64,000 bases of DNA from Volvox africanus (GCA_030268105.1 BSDZ01000078.1:5185001-5249000), one strand, 5' to 3'; positions 37,401-50,476 are shown, numbered from the stretch's first letter. The notes: a model not told the origin generated them from the sequence alone. A program made the numbers and translations.

Positions 37401-38150
37401 CTCGCAGGTGGAATCGGTTACTTCGGCAGTAACGGGCCTGCTGGCGGAGCTGCCGGTGGTGTCGGCGCCAACGTCAACGGGTTCGGTGGGGCCACTAATA
37501 ACATGCCACCCGTGCAAACGTCGACGGTGCTGGTCCTGGGTCCGCCTGGAGGCAATACCGCGATGCCCTCCGGGGGCGGTGGCATCTTCGGTAGGCCCGT
37601 GTTGCGTTTGGGATAATGGCAGATGATGGGAGCTGATAGGACTGGGAGCGGGTGCTAACATGGGGCTAGAAGGCGCGGAGGGGTCGTGTGCTCTCTGCCA
37701 CCCGTTCCCCTTGCACAAGCTTCACAACCTAAACTCCGGTATTAAGTTGTCTGTTTTTGGTCCCAACAGCTCTCAGTACCTGCACCGAATCTTTGTAACC
37801 ACTTCTGGCCCGACAGGCCTTCTTATTGCTGCCCACTTCACCACTATCCCCATAGTTACGCCGGCAGCCCCTTGTCTCTCTAGTTTCTGCTCGATTGCCG
37901 CTCCGAAGCTGCACTCCGTAGCTTGCCAGTGCTTAGATCACGGTCGGTGGTCACGCGCTCCGTTCATTGTCCCGCCCCTGGCGCGTTCGCAGGCGGATTG
38001 TCTCCGGGGGCGTTCGGCTCGGCCGCTAGTCCCTTCGGCGCAGCAGCAGCCAATGCCGCTGGTGCCTTTGGAACCCCCCTGCAGCAGCCGCAACAGCAGC
38101 AGCAGCGGCCAACGGCCGCAAGGACAGGGAGCAATAACAAAAAGCGGTAG
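34488..38150 (+). CDS. NUP58: Nucleoporin NUP58 (NUP62 subcomplex, FG repeats)
   Basis: Eight exons join in phase to 495 residues: 34488-34966, 35183-35264, 35557-35652, 35858-35945, 36362-36491, 36693-36846, 37290-37590, 37993-38150. Residues 1-130 hold about a dozen FG dipeptides (AFGAST, AFGAAS, VFGPST, LFGQPT), the natively unfolded mesh that binds transport receptors. After FEELPPQIQQELQKIQ comes an alpha-helical core (about 155-335) with NPYLELAVMGFSAAIEQYHS and CISELERVMQAAVG, matching the human NUP58 segment ADYFRILVQQFEVQLQQYRQ and EELENHL. The tail (about 350-495) is Gly/Ala-rich with more FG repeats, as in animal NUP58. In the pore, NUP58 joins NUP54 and NUP62 in the central channel. 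The exon 5 acceptor (36361) is a weak AAG but is the only one keeping phase. The gene is tail-to-tail with the HOS1-like gene, another pore-linked protein. Confidence 0.87.
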
Positions 38151-39850
38151 TAGTGGACTGCACTTGTTGAGCGCCTCAATCCGGTATCTGCCGCCGCAAT
38201 CCAGTGGTGGCTGCGGGCGTGCTTGAGGTTTGCGCACGTGAACATTTATGGATCTGTGGGCATATGATGTACAGGCACGTGACACATGTGTTTGTAGTTG
38301 TTGGAAGTTCCACTTTTCGGGAGCCAGGAAGCCGCCTGTGAGCACTCCGCATTACTGCTGTGTATGGTCAGCCGTGCACCTTTTCCCACTGGCGTATTAT
38401 ATGCTGTGAGCTGTGGGTTTCGGGTCATGAGGCTCACCTCCTACATACAACATATGTCACGACTATTAGTCCACTAGCTACAGCAGCGTCACATTGCACA
38501 GAACAGCCGACACATTGACAACATTCGAGTACTTGAGCTTATACAGGATCCTCGCCGGTGGCGTTAGCAACCATTGCCGCGGCAGTGGCGTTCTTAGAAG
38601 GCTGGCTCAGCTGTATTGGCCAAGGTCTGAAGCTGACGTAGAGGTTGCGGCGTAGGCAGGGGCCGTTAAGAGGATATACACGGACATAGGTACTAGGCGT
38701 AGCGAGCATAAACGTGACAGGGCCCGACATTGCGGACGAATGTTGATCGAAGCGGAGAGAGGACTGCGGGTCCTTATTCCGCGTTCCGCATGTTGAAGTG
38801 TGTTGGTGGCTGTGACTGTGACGTGTTAGGAAAGCACCACAACATCCACCGCGGTACTTGCAGTCTTCGCCTGGGGGCACTGCTGTCAAAAGATTTGAAC
38901 TGCTATTTGCAACAGATGTTTAGTCAATATTTACGGACAATGCCCTCTCTGCCAGCATTAGTCCGCTGGCTGGCGTGTACAGTCGCGATGGGGGGATGTA
39001 ATTCTTCATGGTGCACATCGCGCACGCCACCACCGCCGCAGCTATGTACGATATGCTGCTTACATGCCGATTACAGCATACTGTCCCACGGGCTCCTCCC
39101 TAATCCTCTACCGCATACATACGGCATCCTGGCGTAATCGTGACTACGGAAATTGCAAAAACATCACCCTACCATTTCATGCATGACTGTCCATGCAGAG
39201 TCAACTTTGGACATGCGCACTACCGAAATGCATGACTCATAGGGATGGAAGAAGCAAGTGCACGACCTTCCTCAAGGTCCGTACATGCTGTACACTTTTT
39301 CATCCACCATACCTAATCACGCGGATGTGTCAGGTATCAATCAGACCAGAACACAGTTCGAAGTGTTGTCATGCCCTGCGGCTAAGTCGACTAGTTTCGA
39401 CCACCTGTGGCAGTCGAACCTCTCCTGCAAGGGCCAGGACCCTTACCCGAGGTGTCCAGCCCATCCCCCTCTCGTCACGATGACGACATTGCCGTCACGT
39501 GTCGTCATCATCATCAGCCGCGATGGCAGCAACCGCTGCCCCAGCTGTGTGCTACAGTGACATTGCCCACCTTCGCTATGGTCCCGACCCGTTCCACCTG
39601 GTCCCGCGCATATTCGCCAGTCCTAGCCCGGGCCGCTCATGTAATGATTACTTACCATGTTAACCGCTTCTTCCCATTTCACCATTCCGCCTGTGCCGCT
39701 GGTACTCACGCAGGTGGGACAACTTCCCTCTAACCTCGCCCCACAAGCAAACTCCACTATTCCCTTGAAGCAACCTTTTGGTACCTTAGCTAACGTTACA
39801 CGTTATTAGCGGCAAATATAGTCGTTACTGTCACGTGCGTGCGTGCGGTC
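38151..39850. other. Convergent intergenic region between NUP58 and HOS1-like gene
   Basis: The 1.7 kb hold the two 3' untranslated regions. A TTACA at 39796-39800 (TGTAA on the - strand) is a fitting poly(A) signal for the HOS1-like gene. No TGTAA was found within about 150 nt after NUP58. Short frames on both strands (up to about 135 codons) show no motif. Confidence 0.45.
39796..39800 (-). terminator. Candidate poly(A) signal TGTAA of the HOS1-like gene
   Basis: TGTAA is the usual chlorophyte poly(A) signal. Here it lies about 50 nt past the stop codon of the HOS1-like gene on the same strand. Confidence 0.5.
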
Positions 39851-42800
39851 CTAAGCCCAGTCGCTGATCTTGGCGCGCTTGCGGGTGCGCGTGCTGTCGC
39901 CACCACCAGCCTCGGCTGCTACAGAGGGAGAAAGCAATAGAGACTGAAGGGAGATGCCTGCCGCCGCCGTCCTAGCGCCTATGCTAAAGAGCAAACCGGT
40001 CCCGCCTCCGCCCCCGCCGCCGCCGGTGACCGGTTGCGAGGGTGCCAGCGGCCTTCCGGCATCCAGGCTAGATGTTTCCGGCCGCACATGGAAAGGTGCC
40101 TTATTCGGCATCAGGAGGGGCCCTGCAGTTGAGGAAGCTTGCTGCTGACGTTGTGCTGGCTGCGCCTGAGCGAGCGCCTGGGTGAGCGCCTGAGTGAGCT
40201 GCTCACCACCACTGCTGCCGCTGCTGCCCCTGGCTGCAGCAGTGGCCGTGCTAGAGGTGGTGTCCACTGGCACCGGTGACAGCTCCCCTGCAGAAGGTGA
40301 AGACGCCGGTAGCTGCACTACGCGCGTGATGAGCGGCGGGGGTTCCGTGCCGTGGAAGGGCAGGACCGCCGCCTGGTCTAGGACGTCGTACAAGACCAGG
40401 CCCACGAGTATGGACACAGCACCCTGGGGTCCGTGAGGGAATGGAGTGTGTTCATTCAGGCCGAGTGAAGCTTCGGCACTTGGCTGTTAACTGCCAGGTT
40501 GACTTCAGCAATGTCCACACTGCCCCGCTACCTCTTCCCCATTCCATTGTAGTATGACCCCTCTAACCTGGCGGTGTACCCCGGACTGCAGCGCTTTCTC
40601 AACTCACTGCCCAGGAGCTGTCCGCATAGCTTAACCTTCCCTGCCACGCCTCCATCGTCGTGGCAAACGCTCACACGCTACCCTGCATTCTATTCCATCG
40701 CGCGCATCACACGTTCCATCACCCAAATTCGTTGCCGTCCGCATCCCCCCACCCCATCCCTCCCAAACCGGCAATCCAGACTGGAACGGACACGTAATCG
40801 ACCGGCGATGGGGTTATGTGCACGGTTAGCTAGCTCTTGAAGCCATATGGGTTAGATCCTCAACCCACCTGTCCAGGTGCCAGATCTAGCAGCGTTTGAG
40901 AATTCGGCTCATTTGCAGCGACAGCGGCAGGCGGCAAGGGCACAGAGACACTCCGCAGCGGCAAAGGAAGTGCAACCTCGACCTCCGAGTCCACGGAGGA
41001 CTGCAGCAGGGGTAATAATGGTGTGGACCCTTCGCTGTCTGAGGCCATGGCGTGCCTGTGTGGGGTGGATTCCGGGTTTGGTTGGGTTTCGGGTGTAGTT
41101 AAACAATGTCATACCGAAGGAGTAGATGTGGATGAACGATGAGAAATTCGAGGAAGTGAAAGCATAAACAAGACAAGATGTTATGTAGATTCAAGAGGAA
41201 GAGGAAATGTGTTTAAATGTGGTGAAGGTGCAGGGATCTTGTGGAGAGCAGCGCTGGGGCGGCAGTTGCGCTGCTTGTGTACCTGTGTAGTCATCTCCTT
41301 CACTCTTTCCACACTGCGCTGCAGGGAATGTAATGAACCTGTGCTTCCGTGGACCTAAACCTACAATCTTGTAACTTGGAAACGTCCCAACCACATCCTA
41401 CACGCACTTGCTCCATGCCGACACGCCCTCGGCGATCCTGCCCCGCTGCAGGAAGAACAGAGGAGCAAAGGCGCCGATGGGCGTCCTCATCTGCTCAACT
41501 AGCCACTCCAGCAGCACAAATTCCTCTGGGGGCGTTCAAGACACCAACATACGGAGCGGGACCGGGGTGGGGAACGTGCAGGGCGACATGCCGTCATGAA
41601 CGTGGGGCACCTATCGAATGGAAGGAGAAGTAGAATCGGTGTGAAGTTGAACTACTAAGGCAGTGCATGCAAATACGGTATCACACTTGCAGATCATGGA
41701 GCATATAGAGAATGTAGTCAAAGTGTAGCTGAAGGGGAGAACCACCAACTGGTTAGAAAAGTAGCGCTGGAAGGCAACGGAGGATACCACAGAGGGAAAT
41801 GTGCGTCTTCGAGGATACCAAACCTACGGGGGAAGGGTAAGCTACATGAACTCTGAGCTGAGGTCAGAGGTGCGCCCGCGTTGTGCACCAACCCACCGGT
41901 GGCATTCAGCGGCAGCTCCGTGAGGCGGTTGAGCCAGCCGCCGCCGCCCGTTGCAACCGGTCCCGCCGCCTCGGCCGTTCCTGCACCTTTATCCGCCTCC
42001 TTCGCCCACTCCGCCAGGTGCCTAAGCAGCACCCGGGTCTGTCGCCGCACCTCCGTCTCGGTCTTCCCCCGGGCGACCAGATCAGCAGTGTGATGGCGGA
42101 GCAGCATTAACGCATCCGTCATCAGGCCGCACCTGCACGCACAGGAGCGGAGAGAGAGAGAATCACGGGTTGGCGATGGGATGGATATACACCCGAAACG
42201 CCCGGGCGGGGCGTTTCATTTTGTGATGTGACGAACGGTGAGTGGGGCCACCCGCACCTCAGGCGGACATCCATCAGCGTCAGGGTCTGCTCCAGGGGGC
42301 GGCCGCAGCGTCCGGAGGTGGACGCGGGCGCCGTGGTTGCTCCCGGCCCCGACTCCTGGCCTCGGTCCAGCGACAGAGCCACGTCTGGGCGATCCAAGGC
42401 CAGCAACACCTAAGAGATCATCGGGACCGCGTGTCGGTAACAATGACGGACTAATACGGACCCCACAGGGAAGGCCTACCGACCTAAGCACAGAGATCCG
42501 TAACAGAGCTGGCCGTGAAAACGGGGTCGGAGCTAGTCGGCGAAAATTTTCGAATAAGACCGCAATCACATTTTGCTCCCTTTTCATTCTCCGCTTCTCC
42601 TGCCCCAGGATGGGATACACCCTCCTATCCCCACATTCCTATGTCGCATAACGGTTTCACTAAAGCATCACCCGGGACAACATAATCCCCGAAGCAGGCG
42701 CACAAAGCCACCCTCTGCCAAGGAAAAACGACCCCGTACCCTATCAGTTCCGCCTGTATCCCACCTCGATGAAGGAGAAGGGCGTATCCTCGGTGACGTA

Positions 42801-45246
42801 CGAGGGCAGCAGCGCGCAGGCGCGAGCTAGGAAAGGGTCCTCCGCCTCCGAGGACGCTGGTGGAGCGCCAACAAGGACGAGGGAGGGGGCTCAAAATATA
42901 AAAGCTCCCAATAAACTGCTCGTGCGTACATACACGGACACAACCATATTTCCCTCGCTGCAAAATTCTTCGCGGTTAGGACGCCTGATACAGGTACGCT
43001 ATGCTGCCTTTCAAACGCGACTCAAACCTCTCGCCACTCCTTAAGCCCGCGCCCGGAATAGGGACTTCACGTGAAAATCGTCGAACACTTCAAAACCCAC
43101 CGTGTTTTCCCCAGACCAGGTCCGTTATCCACACCCTAGATGCATCGTCCGGGCAGCTTAGTTCCCACCGACCTCACACCGTCGCCCTCACCTGGAGAGG
43201 CACAGTCCAGCAAGAAGCAACACTGCCAGACGCCCAAGTCCGCGGCTGACAGCCGAAACGTCCTCCGCATATCTTCCATAGCGTCCTGGAACCGAGGACC
43301 CCAGGGCCCCCCTTGGCCAGGACCACTGTCCAGCAGAGCGGCATCCATCAGGTAGTATACCAGCAGCGCAAGTTTAGTTGTCCAGGTGGTTGAGTCCACG
43401 CCGCGTGACTTTAACAGTACTGATTTCAGCATCTGGGCCTTCGAGAGTTCTGGGTAGGAACTCCTCAGTTCCAGAGACTGGGGTTTTGAAACGGGGGGGA
43501 ACAATATGATCCTCACATGCCAACATGTCAGTGCACGGGATGACCTCGGAGGGAAAGACCCTTGGGGCTTGGGTCGAACTTAGGCGTGCATGTACCTAAT
43601 ATACCTAATATATGTACCTAATATATAATATGCCTGTACCTTCCGTTTGGGACCATTGTGGAGAGGTAGCCAGTTGCAGAGTCCACACTTAGGATTGCAA
43701 AGCCTATGCCATTGACAGGGACCATGATAGTGACTAGCAATCATCTCAATTGACATCATCTCACTTTAGATGCCTTCTCTCTTACACCCGCCACGCGGCC
43801 GGCTCCCCTCCGCAGTTTTTCATGGGCTTTCATCTCCCGTCCTCCCCTGTACCGTTTATAGAGTAAGGGTACTAAGGGTTTAAGATACTGTGGGGTACTC
43901 TCAGCTCCATTGTGCCTATTCCCTAGATCCCAGCCTTCCTCTAGCCTTTACGCTATCCCCGGATCCCTATCCAGCAGGATCTATGTCCGGGTTTGTGAAG
44001 GTGTTGGTAACTAACGCGTGCTGGCGGCTACGATTTGTTCCAGATGGGACTGGGTCAGCCGTTTCTTATCCGAGCCCCGATCTCAAACCTTCAAACACAT
44101 TACAAAGCCTGGGCCCAGGTCCACCTGCAACAGCTCCTCTAGGAATATCCGCCGATGCGCGGCCTTAGCAGTCCTCCTGGACACCAATCGCCTCCACTCC
44201 ATGTGCGCGCCAAAGCGACCCGGGTTGGACCCCGGGCCCAGTAGGCGCTGCCGGGCGAACCAATCCACGACCTGCGGGCAGACCGGTGGGGAGCCCGCTC
44301 CGTTGGGCGGCAGAGGGCAGCTGATTTCCAAAATGCGGGCCCCGTCAGTGTGACGAGATAAGTGACCCATGAAGACTAATTGCATCCCTACCTTCGTGCC
44401 GTGACTTGGGTTAGGTGGGACATCGCAATCATTATGTGAACAAAGGAGGTCGCTGCTGAGTTACCAACGGGAACTATCCCCACCTGTAATGCCTGTTCCA
44501 GCAATATGGCCCGCTGCAGGTCCCCTTTAACTGATAGCCTGCCGGCGAGGAAGTAGTGCGCAAGCCGAATGCGGAATTAAGAAATCCAGGATGGACTGAA
44601 GGGCAAAGCAAGCAATTTATGGCGGCACACCAATTAGAGAGCATGATCCCACCTACATGTCGTGTACTGCCCGCTTGCATGGGTAATACCTGTCCGAAAC
44701 GGCGTCAAAGCTTGCCAACGGGCTCGTGGACGTCGTCGCCCACATGCCGCCAGCCGCAATGGTTCGTATTCGGTCCAGCGAACGGAGTACGGACACAAGA
44801 ACGCGCATCTGTGCGAGCTGTTGCTGTAGCTCGCTGGACTGGAAGGTGCTAAGAGCCGCGTCGCCGCCCAGCGCGGTATCAATAACGTTCTCAGCGCGTT
44901 TCAGGCGGCCTTGTGCCCAGTCCTTGACGAAGCCGCCGTCCAAAAGCTGGGCCTCCAAAGGGTCGCTGGAAGTAAGATAGCGGTCGGCGCAGACCACCTC
45001 TACGTAATCCAAAATCCATAAGCCCAATCCACCATTCAGGGCTGCATCAAAGACAGCAACGTAGCACTGATACGAGTTTCCGGCTGGGGTACTGGAAGGG
45101 ATGAGCTTCTTTGCTACGCAGGTCTTGTACAAGGAATCCATGGTGCGGTTACCATCCGCACGCTTAAGATGCAGCTCCTTAAGACTGCATGATCCCAGCA
45201 CATCCAGAAGCGAGTGAGACGCAGCAGCTGTCGCAGTTGGCGCCAT
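39851..45246 (-). CDS. HOS1: HOS1-like nuclear-pore protein lacking the RING finger
   Basis: Eleven exons join in phase to about 792 residues: 45246-44690, 44538-44484, 44271-44125, 43477-43192, 42856-42765, 42409-42258, 42132-41897, 41525-41408, 41313-41283, 41000-40869, 40423-39851. Alignment to Arabidopsis HOS1 (about 927 residues) runs through most of the length: SLYKTCVAKKLIP, QCYVAVFDAALNGGLGLWIL, LTSSDPLEAQLLDGGFVKDW, VVDWFARQRLLG, then an ELYS-like block with LALLVYYLMDAALLD, WQCCFLLD, ALDRPDVALSL, DVRLRCGLMTDALMLLR, WLNRLTELPL and FFLQRGRIAEG. In plants HOS1 is an E3 ligase and a nuclear-pore component tied to mRNA export and cold/flowering control. The plant RING, which lies between SLKEL and the first helix, is absent: LGSCSLKELHLKRADGNRTM leads straight into the helix. 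The tail is low complexity and ends in basic RTRKRAKISDWA. The exon 8-exon 9 junction has an equally consistent alternative (41404 to 41318). No upstream in-frame ATG precedes the start before a stop. Confidence 0.78.
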
Positions 45247-45712
45247 CGCCGCCCTGACCTCTTTAACGTGTAGAAAGTGGGGATGGCCTGAAATCTACGA
45301 AATAACTTCTGACATTTAATTGCCTCACCAGATCTAAAAACACATGAAGGACGGCCCTTGCGGAATTGCGTAATTACATGACAATAGAGAGTGGTAAATT
45401 GCGTGATAACGAAAGTTAAGCGTGGTCCCCATTAAACATCTTCAGATTGCCCAAGGGCTGAGACGAGTTGCGCAAAACTGGCCCTGTCGCCCATGAGACA
45501 ATCAGGCCCACATACCGATATACGAAATGCATAAAAACGGACAGGAGGCAATCACATTCTACCATTTCCATAACTTCATGTATTCAAATTATCTCTCTTC
45601 ACTAGAGATTTATTCGGACGAGTCATGGTGTGACCAACTCTATTCAATTGGTAACGAAGCCACAAAACCAGCGTAGCCGGACAGTGGTGCTGGCCGCTCT
45701 GTAGCAGTCAAA
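45247..45712. promoter_or_regulatory. Divergent promoter of HOS1-like gene and PES1
   Basis: The two ATGs are 466 bp apart, back to back. The interval is AT-rich and contains no frame of note. No clear TATA box is visible on either strand. Both leaders and core promoters must lie here. Confidence 0.5.
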
Positions 45713-48700
45713 ATGGGCAAGAAATTAAAGAAGGTGCGTCGTAAATGAAATTGTGCTCAGAGAGGCGGCATATATGTGCGCAAGCCGTGGCGGCGGCGGT
45801 GTGTTAATGGAGCTTTCCCACTTCCTGCAGGGTAAGGCGGGCAATGCCGCGCAGTACATGACACGGACTCAAGCCATCCGTAAGCTGCAATTGCGGTTGT
45901 CGGAGTTTAGGTGAGCATGGAGCTGTCGCAGGGCGTGTAGCGGTTGTTGACGTCGATGCATTCGCACAATTATCGGGTCGAATCATTGTAGGTGTGTCTC
46001 GAGTCATGTGTTTTGTCATGGTGTTGTCCTTGTTGCGCAGGCGCTTGAGCATTCTCAAGGGTGTCCATCCCCGGGAGCCTAAAAAGAAGCCTAAGGGAGC
46101 TAACAAGACCTACTACCACACGAAAGACATTAATTGGCTTGCTCACGAGCCACTCTTGAACACCTTTAGGTGCGCAACTGCATGCATGGGAAGGCAGAAA
46201 CCCAGTGGGGTAACGGCGCCGCCGCAGGGTCACGCCACTTGAGCTGTTCAGAGAGCCGAGTTTGTAATTGTCCCATTTACTCTTGTATTGATTGCGTTGC
46301 GTTTCGGTCGACGCCCTTTCTGAATGGCACCTCAGGAATATCAAAGCTCATGAAAAGAAAGTGCGTAGAGCACGCGCGAAACAAAATGCGGAGCTTGCTA
46401 AGCGCCTCAAGCAGCTGAAGCCCACCTACCGGCTTGACCACTTGGTTAAGGAAAGGTGAGGTTCGCAGGAATTTCCGCATTCTGGCGGCTACGGGTAGGA
46501 ATTGTGTGACCTTTATTGACTCTTGCAATATTGCTACACCTGTAAGCCCGTCGCTAGCCCCCATCGTAAATCAACTGCCCCTGCCAACCCACGGATAGGT
46601 ATCCATCCTTCATTGACGCGCTTCGGGATCTTGACGATGCCTTGACATTAAATCATCTGTTCGCCACCTTGCCTGCTGAGAGCAAGTACGGCATCCCACC
46701 CAAGGTACGCGCATGCTCGTGCGTTATAGTTTTCACCCCACCGGGTTGTAATGTCCGTGTGGTGGCATTCAGTTCGGACTCAACCCTAAAATCTATGATG
46801 TGGACTTGTTGTCTGTGTAATGATGCTTGGTCAGCCTCGACTCCTTTTGTTGAAAACATGCGATGGACCAAAAAATTTCTGCACTGCTGTGCAATTCCTT
46901 TAGGTCGTCCACACTTCCCGGCGCCTGGCACTGGAGTGGCAGGCGTATGTTGTCCGCAGTGGCGCGCTCCGTCGGGTATTTGTGAGCGTCAAGGGCTACT
47001 ATTTTCAAGCGGAGGTGCTGGGGCAGAGCGTCACATGGTTGGTCCCGCATGCTCTATCACAGGTGTTGCCAACTGACGTGGACTACAGAGTGATGCTCAC
47101 CTTTCTGGAGTTCTACAACACATTGCTGCAGTTCGTCAACTTCAAACTGTATCACGTCTTGGGGGTGAGCGAAGCCGGGAAAATTCCAAGGCTGAAAGCC
47201 AGCCACACGTCATTGCATTGTGGAAAATTCAGGGCGCCTCTCCTTGTGGATGATGATAACTTCAGTGCTGAGCTGCGTACGTTCTCAGTTCCTGGGACAG
47301 CAGCTCCTGATGAACATACTTCAATGTCATAGTTACACTGACACAACACGAGAGGTCGGGCCGAGGTATTAATGGGCTGCTATGGACTTGTGCATTTTGG
47401 CGGGAAGGACTGGCCGTCAGAGTACTGCAGTCCTTGGTATAAATCATGAGCAGCGCGTGAAGCACTCGTTCGCTGACGGTCGGTCTTTAAATGTTTTCTG
47501 CTTCTACGGTATGATAAGTGCTGCCGTCCTGCATAACGTTAGCGTCTGCTCTCATCACTGCTCCTGCCCAACGTCTGTCCCTCCTAAGTCCTAACCTGTG
47601 CATCATGTGCAGTTGCGATATCCTCCGCTGTTGGATGCCCGGCTGGAGGCAGCGGCGGCAGAGTTGGCGGCCATCATGAAGGTTTGTTCAGTTTTAAATG
47701 CTATTTTACGAACTTGTGTATATCTGGAGATCTGGGTTAGTAGATATGTAGATTATATGGGCAAGATTCGTGGCTACCCTATTTATAGATGGATTCTGTA
47801 CCATCGTTGCATGGCACTTAACTCCTCCCAACCTTCCCTGCCAGCATCCTGTCCTGGCTTATGTACGCATGTCTGCGTGTGTGCTCACATCCACACTAAC
47901 TTGATGTTCGCAGGACATTGCCGGCGTGCGTGACGTGTCAGAGGGTGATCGGGCGCTGGGTGGTAAGGCGGTCACAGAGGGTGCACTGGAGTGTGCCGCT
48001 GCTAATGAAATGGAGATGAAGGCGCGCATCGAGAGCCTTCAGTCGCGGTTGCGGGAGATTGTTGGTGCTGCGGTGGAGGCTGGGGGCGAGGGCACAGCCT
48101 CAGACAAGGACAATGAAAACAAGGGCAGCAGCGAGCTAGAGGAAGATGAGCCGCCCGTTCTCGATTCCGGTACTGACGACGATGATGAGGACGACGATGA
48201 TGATGATGGTCTTGGTAAGGGCGAATATCTATCCAAGCTGGACGCCGTTGCTCGTAGTGGCGGGCGGACAAGTACCTCAGCAATGTTGTGGGATGATGAC
48301 GAAGACAATGACGATGACGAAAATCCCGCCGCAGGTGCGTGTGCTACCTTCTGTATCAGCTCGAGGCAGTTAACGACTTTTAATTATCCTGTGATGCCCT
48401 GGCAAGCGCAACCTTAATCGCGGTCATAACCTTTATTGCAGCTTTTCATGTCATACGATTTGTAAAACACTGCGGACGCAGGACACGTTGCAGGTGACCT
48501 CGATGCTGGCAGTCGTGCTGCTGGAGGTGCGCTGGGCCCCGACGTGGATCCTTCAGACGAGGCGGCCTTGTGCAGGAACCTCTTCCGCGGGCTTGTGTTC
48601 TTTTTGGGTCGGGAAGTGCCCCGCGAGCCGCTGATGCTTGTCATCCGGGCTTTTGGAGGCGTGGCGGCTTGGGATGGGGAGGGTTCCTCCCACGACGAGG

Positions 48701-50156
48701 CTAGCGAGGCTATCACTCATCAGGTACATAACTCAATGATCGGTTACCCTGAATCATGAAGGTCGTGGCGAGGTCAATCGCATCCATGAGGCCTTGCCTA
48801 TGGGTGCTGGTCTACCTGTCTGGTTTACCTGTCCCTACCAAGTTAACAAATTTATTTCGCCCTACTTTTAATGAGCTCTGTACTTGAATGAGAGGAGTGA
48901 TTCAAATGAAGGGTCCTGGTTCCCTTCTTCAGGTCGTCGACCGACCTAGCCAAGGTCACCGCTTCCTGTCTCGAGAGTACGTGCAGCCGCAGTGGGTGTT
49001 TGACAGCGCTAACTTTCGCGTTCTCATGGGGACGGATCTGTACGCCCCGGGGCAGGTACCGCCGCCCCACCTGTCCCCTTTCGTGGGGGAAGTTGATGAT
49101 GACGGATACACGCCTGAATTCGCCAAAACTGTGCGGAGGCTACAGGTTAGGATATGATGTGTTTGCATGTTCTTGGTAGGGATACAGAAATTTGGGTCAA
49201 TGGGGCACGTGGGCTCTGCTTCCGAGCCCATTAAACTGCAAAGGTGATGACCTTTGCAGCTAATCTACTACCCTCAGTAGCACATGGGCACGCATCATGC
49301 GAGACCTTCGGGAGTGGCATGATTGTGATATCACAACTGAGGAGATGAACGGTCCAAAGCCGGCCTGCTCTACCTGTGGTGGTCAACGCCAGACATGGCG
49401 GGCAACGTACTATTTGGTCCCACACATCTGCACTGCTTTCGACCTTTCAAATGGCGTGTCGTTAGCCCAACCTGGTCCATAATGGTGGACGTGTTTACTG
49501 GAGTGCGTATGCTTGCCCTGCAGGATGCCGCAAGAGCCGCCCGAACCCGTGCTGCCGGTCTGGCTCTTAAGGGCGCCGATGGTAGTGAGTTCGTTGGTGA
49601 GGGCGCCGAGGTAGATGGTGCCGAAGGGACTGGCGTTGAGCGACAGACTGATGATATGGCAGCGGCAGAACGGGTATATTCAGTGGAACTGGCTAAGGAA
49701 GTGCAGAAATCCCGTAAGCGTCTGGCGCCGGAGGGTGTAGTCGATGAGGAGGATGAGGTTACGGAACAGGGAAAGGAAGGGGAGAGTGTTTTGGACGAGG
49801 ACGACAACGTGGAGCATGTGTCGCCGCAGAAGAAGCGTGCAGGGGCAAGTGAGGTGGACGGAAGGAAGCGCAGCGCAAGGGCTTCCGATGTGTCGACAGC
49901 TGAGGATGAGGAGGCGGTAATGGCTAACATTATGATGACCCGCAAGAACAAGAAGATGTACAATAATCTTAAAGCAAAGGAGGTTGCCAAGCGTCAGCGC
50001 ATTGAGCAGCTCGAGGAGAAGAAGAAGAAGCTTGTGGCGGCAGGGGTGGCCGGACCGATGGGTCAGGCCACTCGGTCTGCAGCTACGATGCTCAATGGCG
50101 ACAGGCAGAAGAGCAAGGGACAGGTGGTGGCGCAGGCAAAGCGTTCACGGCGGTAA
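45713..50156 (+). CDS. PES1: Pescadillo homolog PES1/NOP7, ribosome biogenesis
   Basis: Eleven exons join in phase to 760 residues: 45713-45733, 45831-45910, 46041-46169, 46336-46455, 46599-46704, 46904-47164, 47613-47681, 47914-48334, 48494-48723, 48933-49145, 49524-50156. The start [20 protein letters not shown], then [71 protein letters not shown] and [20 protein letters not shown] are the Pescadillo N-terminal domain (to about 260). An acidic loop (about 330-400) leads to a BRCT domain (about 430-515) with [20 protein letters not shown] and [17 protein letters not shown]. The last 210 residues are charged, with Lys-rich stretches typical of nucleolar proteins. PES1 works with BOP1 and WDR12 (PeBoW) in 27S/32S pre-rRNA processing and 60S assembly. 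It is longer than human PES1 (588), mainly from the acidic loop and tail. Confidence 0.97.
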
Positions 50157-50188
50157 TGAAACGGTACTGAAACCTTGGTCAGTAGGAT

Positions 50189-50193
50189 TGTAA
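50189..50193 (+). terminator. Candidate poly(A) signal TGTAA of PES1
   Basis: TGTAA lies 33 nt after the PES1 stop codon. The 474-bp gap to the YchJ-like gene's stop (50157-50630) contains the two convergent 3' untranslated regions and nothing else I can name, apart from a 15-nt tandem duplication at about 50234-50264. Confidence 0.5.
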
Positions 50194-50471
50194 GGCTCGT
50201 ATAGACCTAGTCTGGGTAGTATGGCTGCAGGGATGTCCATCGTTACACTGTCCATCGTTACACATATGGATCCACTTGTACTGGGTAATTGATTTACTGA
50301 ATGCGTAATCATAAGCAATCCACTTCGCAATAGATTTGTGACTACTGGTGTGTGTGCATACTGTCTGTGGATCTCCACAGTTAGAAGTAATGTCAATGTT
50401 GAAATAAGAGAACTAAAATATCGGCGAGGTATTCGGTCCGTTTTGCCAATGCCTCTAGCTTGATGTGGTTC

Positions 50472-50476
50472 TTACA
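50472..50476 (-). terminator. Candidate poly(A) signal TGTAA of the YchJ-like gene
   Basis: TTACA on the + strand reads TGTAA on the - strand, about 155 nt past the stop codon of the YchJ-like gene. Confidence 0.4.

Noticed and set aside
43590..43640. TACCTAATATA-type repeats in intron 3 of the HOS1-like gene
   Set aside because: Short AT-rich repeat, imperfect and without flanking duplications; not a transposon end.
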